Origin: an uncultured Chlorobiales bacterium | GTDB lineage: Bacteria; Bacteroidota; Chlorobiia; Chlorobiales; Thermochlorobacteraceae | Reading direction: 5' to 3' | Assembly (NCBI GenBank): GCA_937959145.1 | Contig: CALGMC010000079.1 | Location: 1-9,732, forward strand | Length of the DNA stretch: 9,732 bases | Part shown: piece by piece, positions 1 through 8,200 of the stretch | How the letters are laid out: every line of letters begins with the position of its first letter | How positions within the stretch are numbered: position 1 is the first letter of the stretch | Translations under genes and position numbers: made by a program | The notes under the pieces: generated by a model | The model's database searches: none | What the model saw: only the letters and a program-made list of their open reading frames with translations | What the model was told of the DNA's origin: nothing

Positions 1-1
1 T

Positions 2-1765
2 CTTGCTTCGCCAAAAGTTGAGATTGCGCCCACCCAAAACGGCGAGTGGTCGCGCTCATCGGTGATTTACAATCTTTTTCCGCGCTTGACCGCGGCATTT
101 GACCACAATCAAAACAAACGCATTGATGTTTTGCCCGATGAAGCCTTGCGCGAGACGGGCACCTTTTTGAAGTGCATCGCGCTTTTGCCTTATATCAAAT
201 CGCTTGGCGCAACCGTAGTGCATTTGCTTCCGATTACATCTATCGGCAAAGATGGGAACAAAGGCGCGCTTGGCTCGCCTTACGCGATTAAAAATCCTTA
301 CAAACTCGACGAACGGCTTTCAGAGCCAGCCCTAAATCTTGATGTTGAAACGCAATTTGCCGCCTTTGTTGAAGCGGCACATCATTTAGGGTTACGTGTG
401 GTTTTAGAATTTGTGTTCAGAACATCGGCAAAAGATGGCGATTGGGTGAAGGAACACCCCGAATGGTTTTATTGGATTGATAACCGCCTGCAAGACCGAA
501 GCGCGCAACATCGAAGCGGACTTGTCTATGGCAATCCCATTTTTTCTCGCGAAGAACTTGCCGTCATCAACGCAAAGGTCAATTCAGGCGATTTCAGCGA
601 CTTGCCACCGCCGAGCGACCTCTATCGCTCATTTTTTACTGATACGCCTGAAAGCGTTGTTCTGAATCATCGTGGGCAATACATTGGCAAAACCAAAGAC
701 GGACGCGAGTGCCGCATTCCGGGCGCATTCGCCGATTGGCCACCCGACGACACACAACCCCCATGGGGCGATGTAACGTATCTCAAAATGTATGACCACC
801 CCGCGTTCAACTACATCGCCTACAACACGATTCGAATGTATTCGGCAGAACTTGCGCAACCGAAGTTTGCCAATAAGCCGCTGTGGGAAAAAATCATCGG
901 GATTATTCCGCACTATCAAGAACAATTTGGCATCGACGGCGTGATGATTGATATGGGGCACGCCCTTCCCTTTGACCTCAAAAGAGAACTCGTGCGCGTC
1001 GCGCGTGAGAAAAATCCCGACTTCGCATTTTGGGACGAGAACTTCGACATCACGCCCAAGAGCGTTGCCGAAGGCTACAACGCTGTGATGGGCAGTCTTA
1101 TCTTCGTCGGACATCAATTCGACGAGCTCAAAAAGTTTCTCATGTTTTTCGCACAACAAGGCGTGCCGATTCCATTTTTCGGCTCGGCAGAAAACCACAA
1201 CACGCCCCGCAATGCTTCACGCTTTGGCGGCGGCGAGGCAGGCGCGAATTATTCAAAATTTATTTTCGCTGTCGCTTGCGCTTATCCCTCAATTCCCTTC
1301 ATTCATTCAGGCATGGAACTTTGCGAATGGTATCCCGTCAATACAGGCATTGGCTTTTCGCCTTCCGACTTACAGAAATTTCCATCGGATAAACTTGGCT
1401 TATTCAGCGAGGAGAGTTACAACTGGACAGGCGGAAATGGCGTCGCGCCGATTATTCCCTTCATCAAGCGCGTGCTCGAGGTGAGAAAGAAATATGAAAA
1501 ACTTATCGTCGACCCTTCGCCCGATACGATTACATTTCTGGAGATTCCAAATAGCCCTGTGCTTGGCATTGTGCGTAGCGGCTTCGGCAAAAAACTGCTC
1601 TTTTTGGCAAATGCGAATCCATACCAAACAACGGAAGTTTCCGTGCCGCTTCAAAGCGCGAAGCCTGAACTCAAAGAGTTAATTTCAGGTGATACTTATC
1701 GCATTGCCGATAATGTGCTGACAGTTCGGCTCGGCGCGGGCGAAAGCGCGTGGTTTGAACTGTGA
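2..1765 (+). CDS. GH13 (alpha-amylase/GlgE-like) family protein, 5' truncated
   Basis: The reading frame is open from base 2, so the gene starts upstream of the window; the GTG at 62 lies inside the conserved VIYNLFPRL strand and is not the real start. The fold is a GH13 TIM barrel followed by a C-terminal beta domain (about 1520-1762). The early part (LLPYIKSLGATVVHLLPI, GSPYAI, WVKEHPEWF) resembles the GlgE maltosyltransferase branch. The candidate nucleophile Asp is at 950-952 (GVMIDMGH) and the acid/base Glu at 1037-1039 (FWDENF). Other canonical residues differ: the Arg two residues before the nucleophile is Met (944-946), the region IV NHD is NHN (Asn at 1199-1201), and the region I Asp is Glu (407-409). 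A role in glycan metabolism is inferred; it could be a divergent hydrolase or transferase, or a non-catalytic glucan-binding relative. A PfkB kinase follows 31 nt downstream. Confidence 0.85.
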   Translation, partial: LASPKVEIAPTQNGEWSRSSVIYNLFPRLTAAFDHNQNKRIDVLPDEALRETGTFLKCIALLPYIKSLGATVVHLLPITSIGKDGNKGALGSPYAIKNPYKLDERLSEPALNLDVETQFAAFVEAAHHLGLRVVLEFVFRTSAKDGDWVKEHPEWFYWIDNRLQDRSAQHRSGLVYGNPIFSREELAVINAKVNSGDFSDLPPPSDLYRSFFTDTPESVVLNHRGQYIGKTKDGRECRIPGAFADWPPDDTQPPWGDVTYLKMYDHPAFNYIAYNTIRMYSAELAQPKFANKPLWEKIIGIIPHYQEQFGIDGVMIDMGHALPFDLKRELVRVAREKNPDFAFWDENFDITPKSVAEGYNAVMGSLIFVGHQFDELKKFLMFFAQQGVPIPFFGSAENHNTPRNASRFGGGEAGANYSKFIFAVACAYPSIPFIHSGMELCEWYPVNTGIGFSPSDLQKFPSDKLGLFSEESYNWTGGNGVAPIIPFIKRVLEVRKKYEKLIVDPSPDTITFLEIPNSPVLGIVRSGFGKKLLFLANANPYQTTEVSVPLQSAKPELKELISGDTYRIADNVLTVRLGAGESAWFEL

Positions 1766-1796
1766 TTTTTTTTCTATCAACTTATCCTTAACACAC

Positions 1797-2708
1797 ATGT
1801 CTTTTCTTACGATTGGCTCAGTTGCCATTGATAACCTCGAGACGCCATTTGAAAAACGCGACAATGTTTTGGGCGGCGCGGCAACCTTCATCAGCATTAC
1901 GGCAAGTTACTTCGTCGATAAGCCGATGCTCGTTGGCGCAGTCGGCGAAGACTTCGGAGAAGAAAATTTGAAAATCCTCAAAGAAAAAAACATCGACCTC
2001 TCCGGCTTGCAAATCGTCAAGGGCGGAAAAACTTTTCGTTGGCATGGTCGCTACCACTACGACATGAACAACCGCGACACGCTCGACACACAGCTCAACG
2101 TGCTCGGCGACTTCAATCCGTCCCTTCCCGCGTCTTTCAAAGACGCAAAGTATGTTTGCCTCGGAAATTTAGACCCTGTTATTCAGCGCAGTGTGCTCTC
2201 GCAAATCAAGTCGCCGAAACTCACGGTTTGCGACACGATGAACTATTGGATTGAAAGCAAACTGCCTGACCTGAAAGAGACGCTCAAACTTGTTGATGTG
2301 CTCATCATTAACGACAGCGAAGCACGCTTGCTCTCACAAAGTCCGAACCTTGTTAAAGCCGCACGCATCATTCGCGCCATGGGTCCGAAAATTCTCGTCA
2401 TTAAAAAAGGCGAACACGGCGCGTTGCTCTTCACCGAAAATTCGGTCTTCTCTGCTCCTGCTTACCCGCTCGAGACCATCATCGACCCAACAGGCGCAGG
2501 CGACACCTTCGCAGGCGGATTCACTGCCTACCTTGCCAAAGTCAACAAAGTCAACGATGCAACGCTTCGCAAAGCCGTCCTTTATGGAAGCGCGATGGCA
2601 AGTTTTTGCGTCGAGAAATTCGGCACCGAAGGCTTGCTGAATTTGAGCCTTTTGGAAATTGACGACCGCTATCGCAGTTTCTTGGAACTCAGCCGAATCG
2701 ACGAATGA
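1797..2708 (+). CDS. PfkB/ribokinase-family carbohydrate or nucleoside kinase
   Basis: A 303-residue cytoplasmic kinase expected to phosphorylate a sugar or nucleoside hydroxyl with ATP; the substrate cannot be read from the sequence. The N-terminal half has the family GGAA motif (about residues 26-29) and VGAVGEDFG. The C-terminal signature DPTGAGDTFAGGF has the catalytic-base Asp at residue 236. Length is normal for PfkB proteins. I chose the ATG at 1797 because an in-frame TTG at 1755 lies inside the end of the GH13 gene and would add 14 unconserved residues, whereas MSFLTIGSVAID is a normal family N-terminus. No clear Shine-Dalgarno is visible. The features RWHGRYHYDMN, DTMNYW and ASFCVEKFGTEG match, from memory, a subfamily common in Bacteroidota and Chlorobiota. 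The stop codon overlaps the next start (ATGA), implying co-transcription. Confidence 0.92.
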   Translation: MSFLTIGSVAIDNLETPFEKRDNVLGGAATFISITASYFVDKPMLVGAVGEDFGEENLKILKEKNIDLSGLQIVKGGKTFRWHGRYHYDMNNRDTLDTQLNVLGDFNPSLPASFKDAKYVCLGNLDPVIQRSVLSQIKSPKLTVCDTMNYWIESKLPDLKETLKLVDVLIINDSEARLLSQSPNLVKAARIIRAMGPKILVIKKGEHGALLFTENSVFSAPAYPLETIIDPTGAGDTFAGGFTAYLAKVNKVNDATLRKAVLYGSAMASFCVEKFGTEGLLNLSLLEIDDRYRSFLELSRIDE

Positions 2709-3097
2709 TGTTCAAACCCGGTGATGTCATCTCTTTTGTTTGCAAAGATGGCTCGTTTGGCATGGCAAAACTCTTACGCATTGATACGCACGATGAGTTG
2801 CCCGTTCCGCAACCCGTCTATCACTTCTTGATTTATTCTTTGCGTAATCTTTTCCCGCCGAACGTGGCTTACTTGCCCGACGCCAAAGTCTTCATTCCGC
2901 ACCTTCCCATTATGGAATCAGGCGTGAAGCAATCGGGCGCAACCTTCATCGCCTATCAAGATGTCTCAGAAGAAGAACTTGACGCCTACACCATTTGGAA
3001 GCAAGCCTTCTTTGCAGGGGAAGCAGGAATTTTTGAACTCACCATCGACGAAGCCATTGCCATAATGCTCGAAGCCTTAGGCAAGGAAAAGACTTGA
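2705..3097 (+). CDS. Conserved hypothetical protein (130 aa)
   Basis: I do not recognise a named family with confidence. The start overlaps the kinase stop as ATGATG; initiation could be at 2705 or 2708, and both fit translational coupling. The N-terminus (FKPGDVISFVCKDGSFGMAKLLRID) looks like a small beta-barrel or SH3-like opening. It is followed by YHFLIYSLRNLFPP and a distinctive IPHLPIMESG segment, then an acidic helical C-terminal half. There is no signal peptide, membrane segment or Cys-rich metal motif, so it is probably a soluble cytoplasmic protein. It is the last gene of the left cluster and is followed by a 45-nt gap and a tRNA. It faintly resembles small immunity-like or stress-associated proteins with an FxxGDxxxF start, but I assign no function. 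Confidence 0.8.
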   Translation: MMFKPGDVISFVCKDGSFGMAKLLRIDTHDELPVPQPVYHFLIYSLRNLFPPNVAYLPDAKVFIPHLPIMESGVKQSGATFIAYQDVSEEELDAYTIWKQAFFAGEAGIFELTIDEAIAIMLEALGKEKT

Positions 3098-3105
3098 ACG
3101 CTTTG

Positions 3106-3113
3106 TAACTTTG
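3106..3113 (+). promoter_or_regulatory. Possible Bacteroidota-type -7 element before the tRNA
   Basis: TAACTTTG fits the Bacteroidota -7 consensus TAnnTTTG and lies 29 nt before the tRNA 5' end, a reasonable distance for a short leader. I see no convincing TTTG-type -33 element 19-21 nt upstream. It is unclear whether this consensus applies if the host is in Chlorobiota, so the call is tentative. Confidence 0.25.
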
Positions 3114-3142
3114 TTTGAGGATTTTTCCTTCATCACGAACTT

Positions 3143-3216
3143 GCCCTTGTAGCTCAGACGGATAGAGCAAGAGTTTCCTAAACTCTGCGTCGGCAGTTCG
3201 ACTCTGCCCAAGGGCA
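3143..3216 (+). tRNA. tRNA-Arg (anticodon CCU, decodes AGG)
   Basis: A full cloverleaf can be drawn. The acceptor stem GCCCTTG (3143-3149) pairs with CAAGGGC (3209-3215). The D arm GCTC/GAGC encloses a 9-nt loop containing GG. The anticodon stem AGAGT/ACTCT has the loop TTCCTAA, placing anticodon CCT at 3177-3179. The variable loop has 5 nt, and the T arm GGCAG/CTGCC has loop TTCGACT. The discriminator base is A (3216), followed by CAAC, so the 3' CCA is not encoded and must be added by CCA-adding enzyme. All stems are fully Watson-Crick paired, and I see no sign of degeneration. A tautomerase gene starts 24 nt downstream with no visible terminator between them. Confidence 0.96.
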
Positions 3217-3240
3217 CAACCTTAAAAATGAACAATTTCA

Positions 3241-3624
3241 ATGCCGCTCGTTACAATCACGCTACATAAAGGCAGAACCGCCTCCGAGAAGCGCGCCATC
3301 GCCGATGCGATTCACGATGCGCTCGTCCAATCGGGCGTCCCTGAAAAAGATAGATTTCAACGCTTTCTCGAACTTAATGCTGACGATTTCATCTACGACC
3401 CGACTTATCCAAACCTTGCCAATGCGCGAAGTGCAGCGTTTATCATCATTGAAATTTTGCTTTCGGTCGGCAGAAGCGTGAAAGTGAAAAAAGAACTTTT
3501 GAAGAACATTATCTCCAATCTCCAAGCACGCGCCTCGATTTCGCCTCACAATGTTATGGTTGTATTCAAAGAGACGCAGTGGGAAAATTGGGCGTTTGCT
3601 AACGGAGAACAACTTCATATTTGA
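3241..3624 (+). CDS. Tautomerase-superfamily protein (Tautomerase_2-like)
   Basis: A 127-residue protein of the 4-oxalocrotonate tautomerase/MSAD superfamily. It begins Met-Pro; removal of Met exposes the catalytic N-terminal Pro-1, which fixes the start at 3241. Family features are PLVTITLHKGRTASEKRAI, the DRFQRFLELNADDFIYDPTY segment, a second half with LSVGRSVKVKKELLKNI, and the terminal ENWAFANG motif. Its length is about twice that of short 4-OT subunits, as expected for the two-repeat MSAD/Tautomerase_2 group, which assembles as trimers. The substrate is unknown: enzymes of this group carry out keto-enol tautomerisation, decarboxylation or dehalogenation. It is probably co-transcribed with the response regulator that starts 12 nt after its stop, although the functional link is unclear. 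Confidence 0.92.
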   Translation: MPLVTITLHKGRTASEKRAIADAIHDALVQSGVPEKDRFQRFLELNADDFIYDPTYPNLANARSAAFIIIEILLSVGRSVKVKKELLKNIISNLQARASISPHNVMVVFKETQWENWAFANGEQLHI

Positions 3625-3629
3625 AAGGA
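3624..3629 (+). promoter_or_regulatory. Shine-Dalgarno site of the response regulator
   Basis: AAAGGA begins at the last base of the tautomerase stop codon and sits 7 nt before the ATG at 3637. It is the clearest ribosome binding site in the window; the starts at 1797, 3241 and 5288 lack a comparable one. Confidence 0.65.
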
Positions 3630-3636
3630 ACTTTGT

Positions 3637-5091
3637 ATGTATTCCATTTTAGTTGTCGATGATGACCCCCTTCTTGTTGAGTTCATTCAAGAATCTCTCG
3701 AACTTGAAGGTTACGCTGTTGACACTGCATCTGATGGCGCGAGCGCGCTTGAAGTTGCGCGTAAATCCTTTCCCGACATTGTCTTGCTCGATTACCACTT
3801 GCCCGACATGAACGGCGTTGAGATTCTCAAAAAACTGCGTGAGCAAGATAGCGGTGTGCAAGTGCTTATCCTCACTGGTCATAACGATGTGAAAACTGCC
3901 TTCGAAGCCATGCGCTGTGGCGCGGCAGATTATATGCTCAAACCTTTTGATTTGGAATCGCTTAAACTCTCGATTGCCAAAGTCGCCGAAAAAATTTCGC
4001 TCCGCAATCAAATCCGAATTTTGAGCAAAGAAACCCTGCGCCGATACACAGAATCCGAATTTATCCTATGCCCTTCTCCGAAAATGACGAAGGTCTATGA
4101 ACTTGCCGCACAAGTGGCACAAACAAACGACACCACCGTTCTCATTCTCGGCGAAAGCGGCGCAGGCAAAGAGCATATCGCAAAGTTCATTCATCACAGT
4201 TCGGCACGGCACACCAAGCCATTTGTTGAAATTAACTGCGCCGCCATTCCTGAAAACTTGCTTGAAGCGGAACTCTTCGGCTACGAGCCGGGCGCATTTA
4301 CCGACGCACGCAGTAAAAAAATCGGACTGTTTGAGTATGCCGACGGTGGCACGCTCTTTCTCGATGAAATTGGCGACATGCCGCTTGCCACACAAGCCAA
4401 AGTGCTCAAACTGATTGAAACCAAAACCTTTCGGCGCGTCGGCGGCTTGCGCGATATGAAAAGCGACGTGCGCATTGTCGCCGCTACCAATCGCGACCTC
4501 GCACGCCTCATTGAAGAAGGCAAGTTCCGTGAAGATTTATACTATCGCCTTCAAGTCGTTCCGATTGAACTGCCGCCGCTTCGTGAGCGTCCCGAAGACA
4601 TTCTTCAACTTGCGGACTTCTTCCTCAAAAACTTCTGCCAAACCATGCGCAAACGATTAGAGTTCTCGGAAGAAGCACTCCAAGCCATGCTGAACTACTC
4701 GTGGAAAGGCAATGTGAGAGAACTTAAAAATGTGATTGAACGCGCCACGATTATCACCCCAAACGGTGAACGCATTGAGCCACACCATCTCTCGCTTGAT
4801 ACGCGCCGTAAAAGCACGACAGCCTCTTCTGCTCAACCTTCGTCGCAAGGTGAAATTAAAGGCGAACACACGCTCGATACCGCCCTGCCATTTTCTTTGA
4901 GAGAATATCTCGACAACATCGAGCGCAAATACATCTTGGACGCGCTCCAAAAAACCGAAGGCAATCAACTTCGCGCCGCGAAACTCTTGGGCATAGAGCG
5001 GCACGTGCTCCGCTATCAAATGAAAAAATTAGGCATTGCTATCAAAGATGAGCCGACACAAGAACCGACACCAAAAGAATCTAATGAGTAA
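3637..5091 (+). CDS. Sigma-54-dependent NtrC-family response regulator
   Basis: A 484-residue transcriptional activator with three domains. The receiver domain (1-120) has the acidic pocket D8-D10, phosphoacceptor D52, T80 and K102. The AAA+ domain (about 140-370) has Walker A GESGAGKE (172-179), the sigma-54 contact loop GAFTDA (219-224), Walker B LFLDE (240-244), FREDLYYRL with R298 and R304 as candidate arginine fingers, and WKGNVREL (356-363). A Fis-type helix-turn-helix (about 425-467) ends the fold. On phosphorylation it should oligomerise and drive RNA polymerase-sigma-54 open-complex formation. The loop is GAFTDA rather than GAFTGA, and Walker A has Ala where Thr is usual; both are mild variants. 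No histidine kinase is next to it, so it looks orphan. Targets are unknown, and I saw no GG-N10-GC promoter element in the spacer after it. Confidence 0.95.
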   Translation: MYSILVVDDDPLLVEFIQESLELEGYAVDTASDGASALEVARKSFPDIVLLDYHLPDMNGVEILKKLREQDSGVQVLILTGHNDVKTAFEAMRCGAADYMLKPFDLESLKLSIAKVAEKISLRNQIRILSKETLRRYTESEFILCPSPKMTKVYELAAQVAQTNDTTVLILGESGAGKEHIAKFIHHSSARHTKPFVEINCAAIPENLLEAELFGYEPGAFTDARSKKIGLFEYADGGTLFLDEIGDMPLATQAKVLKLIETKTFRRVGGLRDMKSDVRIVAATNRDLARLIEEGKFREDLYYRLQVVPIELPPLRERPEDILQLADFFLKNFCQTMRKRLEFSEEALQAMLNYSWKGNVRELKNVIERATIITPNGERIEPHHLSLDTRRKSTTASSAQPSSQGEIKGEHTLDTALPFSLREYLDNIERKYILDALQKTEGNQLRAAKLLGIERHVLRYQMKKLGIAIKDEPTQEPTPKESNE

Positions 5092-5120
5092 TGAGTAGCG
5101 AGTAATGAGAAGCCAGTAAT
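5082..5120 (+). repeat. Degenerate TAATGAG heptamer tandem repeat
   Basis: Consecutive 7-mers run TAATGAG, TAATGAG, TAGCGAG, TAATGAG, AAGCCAG and then a partial TAAT, starting inside the last codons of the response regulator and crossing its stop. Three of five full units are identical. The array supplies stop codons in more than one frame. It could reflect slippage during replication or a dispersed short repeat. Confidence 0.7.
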
Positions 5121-5287
5121 CTTCACTTTCATTATTCACTGTTTATTGTTCTTTCCCGACGTTTTGCCCTTTTTTCTTTTCTGAAATCGTCGTTTATTGG
5201 CTTTTTCTAAACCGATTCATATCTGTATTGACGCACATCTACGACTGACTTTGTTTATATTTTCAACCTGAACTTCACCTTGAACTC
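5092..5287. other. 196-bp spacer, probable 5' region of the envelope gene
   Basis: No gene is visible. The spacer starts in the heptamer repeat, contains a weak hairpin and a pyrimidine-rich tract (about 5160-5181), and ends in an AT-rich stretch. TTGACG (5228-5233) and TATATT (5256-5261) resemble -35 and -10 boxes, but the 22-nt spacing is too long for a standard promoter. A promoter for the following gene is likely in this spacer because the gap is by far the largest in the window, but I cannot place it. Confidence 0.4.
5100..5137 (+). terminator. Weak hairpin after the response regulator, possible terminator
   Basis: GAGTAATGAGA (5100-5110) pairs with TTTCATTATTC (5127-5137) over 11 bp including two G-U pairs, with a 16-nt loop. 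The stem is AT-rich and is not followed by an uninterrupted T run, only a T-rich stretch. It may help end the tautomerase/regulator transcript, but it is not a canonical intrinsic terminator and its left arm is part of the heptamer repeat. Confidence 0.25.
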
Positions 5288-8200
5288 GTGAAACGGTTTT
5301 CACTTTTAGCGACGATTCTGCTTTTTTCAGCGTCTATTCTGCTTGCTCAGCCTGAAGCCTACAGCCACCCCGAACTCAATTGGAAAACGATTGAGACCGA
5401 ACACTTTACGGTTAGTTTCCACGACGGTGCGGAGCGTTCAGCACGTCTTGCCGCAAAAATTGCCGAAGAGGTTTACCCTGCAATTACATCGCTTTACAAG
5501 CACGACCCCGGCAAGGTTAATATCGTGATTAAAGACACGGACGATTACTCCAACGGCGGTGCGTATTTCACCGAAAATAAGATTGAAATTTGGGCACCTT
5601 CGCTCGAGTTTCCCTTTCGCGGTCAGCATCAGTGGCTACGCGACGTGATTACGCACGAATACACGCACATCGTAACGCTCACGGCGGCGATGAAGGTCGG
5701 CACCTTTATGCCTGCCGCTTTTATTCAAGCCTTTGGCTACGAGCCAACACGGCGCAACGACATTCTCTACGGTTTTCCAAATCGCTTGGTCTCTTATCCG
5801 ATTGCAGGTTTCAATGTTCCGTTTTGGTTGGCGGAAGGCGTTGCGCAGTATCAACGCCCCGAACTGCGCTACGATATGTGGGATAGCCATCGCGATATGA
5901 TTCTGCGAAGCGATGTTTTGGCAGGCAAAACCGCATCGCTCTCGGAAATTTCAAACCCTGTGATTCGTCCCGGCTTCGGCGGCGAACAGTGGTATAACTA
6001 CGGCTTCGCCTTCACTCGATACCTCGCCACAAAATATGGCGAACCCTCGCTCGAACGCTTGATGAAAAATTTCGCCTCGATTTCAAACTACAACGTCGAC
6101 GCCGCACTCGAAGAAACCTACAACAAACCCGCTGAGAAAATTTACGCCGAATGGAAAGCATACCTTTCCAACGACTACAAAGCCCGCACCCAAGCCATTG
6201 AAGTGCAAGCGGGCAAAATCATCGAGCAGGAAGGCATGAATTTTTCGCCCATCTTTTCGCCTGACGGCAAGAAGTTATACTACATCTCCAACGGCGGCGC
6301 AACCGTTGGCGGATATGGCATTTTCGTTAAGGAATTGGGAAAAGATAGCGCGTTCAAAACCGCAAGCCGCCCTACGGTCAAAGATATTTTTGTTCATCAT
6401 CGCTCTTCCGAATATGGCGTGTGCAAATCGTGCGGCTATCACTTTTCGGAAAGCCAATCGCTCTTGCGAGGCGTTTCATCACGGCTTGCTATTACCAACG
6501 ACGGCTCAAAACTGCTCTATTCCAAATACACAGGCACAAGTTGGAAAGTGCAACGCTACAACGACCTTTTCCTCTACGACATCAAGAACGATGAAGAAAC
6601 GCGCCTCACCTATCAAAAGCGATTAGAAACGCCTGCGCTCTCGCCCGATAACAAAACCTTCGTTGCCGTTACGCAAAAAGACGGCACGGAAAATCTCGTC
6701 GAGGGCAACTTCACAACCGACACTGCCAAACAACATCTGCGCGTTCTCACGCATTTCAAAAACGGTGAGAAAGTGCTCACGCCGATTTATTCCGCCGATG
6801 GCTCAAAAATTTTCTTCGCGCTCGGCATTCGCAATCAACGCCGATTGATGCAACTCGATAGAACCTCAGGCGAACTTTCGCCGCTCACCGAAGCCATTGA
6901 CGAAAAAAATCCTTACCTCACGATTGATGAACGCGACCTTTCGCTCACGCCCGATGGCAAGTATTTGCTTTATGCGTCTAATCCGACCGGCATTTTCAAC
7001 CTTTATCGCCTGAACCTTGAAACGAAGCAGTCGGAACAACTCACCAATGTGCTCACAGGCGCGTTTATGCCGTCAATGGACGCTTCAGGAAAAATTGCTT
7101 ACGCGCACTTCACGCACACAGGCTACAAACTTGCCTTGTTGGATTCAGTTCAGCCGATTAAAAATCCAAACGCTGTTTATCGCAAAGAGCCAACGCTGAT
7201 TGCATTTGAAGGCACTCGTTCCGAGTCAGCACAATTCGCTTCGCTTTCTTCATCTGTTGCTGAAATCGCTCGCCACAATGTGTCGGAGCGTGATTCGCTT
7301 TACAAAAATTTGATTGAATACGACGACACCGTGATTCCGCAGTATGAAGTGCGCGAATACACGAAACTCTTTTCAACCATTAACGTTGTTCCGCTTATTC
7401 GCTTCGACGCCTACACCAAACCGCAAGGTGGGTTTTGGCAAGACGCATGGCGCGCGGCGAAGTTTGGCGCGGCGTTCAACTCGTCAGAAGTTTTAGGGCA
7501 ATTCAATTTGTTCGGCGTGTTCGCTTTCGCGCCCGGAAGTGGCTTTGCAGATGGCGCGCAAAATCCTGTTACGAAAATTTTTGAACTGGAACGCGATGCT
7601 TATCTCTCGCTTGAATACACCGACCAAACTATCCTTCCCGCCTCGATGCTTCCGAAATTTTCGCTCGATATTTTTCACATTACGCGCAATGTGCCGCAGG
7701 CAGGTCAGTTCGGTGGATACACAACAGATTTCAGTCCGAACGATAGCACCTTCTACAATGTCTCTTTCGCCGCCACACAGTTCGACCTTTCGCTTCGTTT
7801 CCGCATTCCGATTAACAACCTCTTCTTTCAAGCCAGCTCGTTCCGCACGACCTTCTCGCTCGGCATTTACAGTTCCAAAATTAACTCGTTCTTTTGGGAG
7901 CCGCTCGGACAAACTCTGCCCGCAAGTAGCGACAATTACTTCATCGGACGAAGCGCATCGCTTTTTTGGAAATTAGATTTACGCGCACGCTCGTTCAATC
8001 AAAACATCAACCCTGTTGGATTTCTCTCGCGCATTCGCTTGGATTACGAAAACAGCAAACTGCAAACAGGAAACAAATTTGTAGAATCCACAGGCACATT
8101 CCGCCCGGTGTATGACACCTATAAGTTCGTTCGCTTAACAACGGACTTAAACTACTATTTCCCGCTTCCGACTTGGAGTCCGCGCTTTCAGCACACGCTT

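Noticed and set aside
629..1198. 189-codon open frame on the minus strand
   Set aside because: It lies wholly inside the GH13 gene, shows no recognisable domain, and is explained by the codon bias of the + strand gene.
3197..3220. tRNA 3' end as an integration site
   Set aside because: No second copy of the tRNA end and no integrase or phage-like gene is in the window.
5157..5192. Inverted pair CGACG/CGTCG in the spacer as a terminator
   Set aside because: The 26-nt loop is long, the stem is broken after 5 bp, and no T run follows it.
7493..7912. 139-codon minus-strand and overlapping 145-codon plus-strand open frames
   Set aside because: Both are low-complexity shadows of the barrel-coding part of the 1143-residue protein, with no family resemblance.
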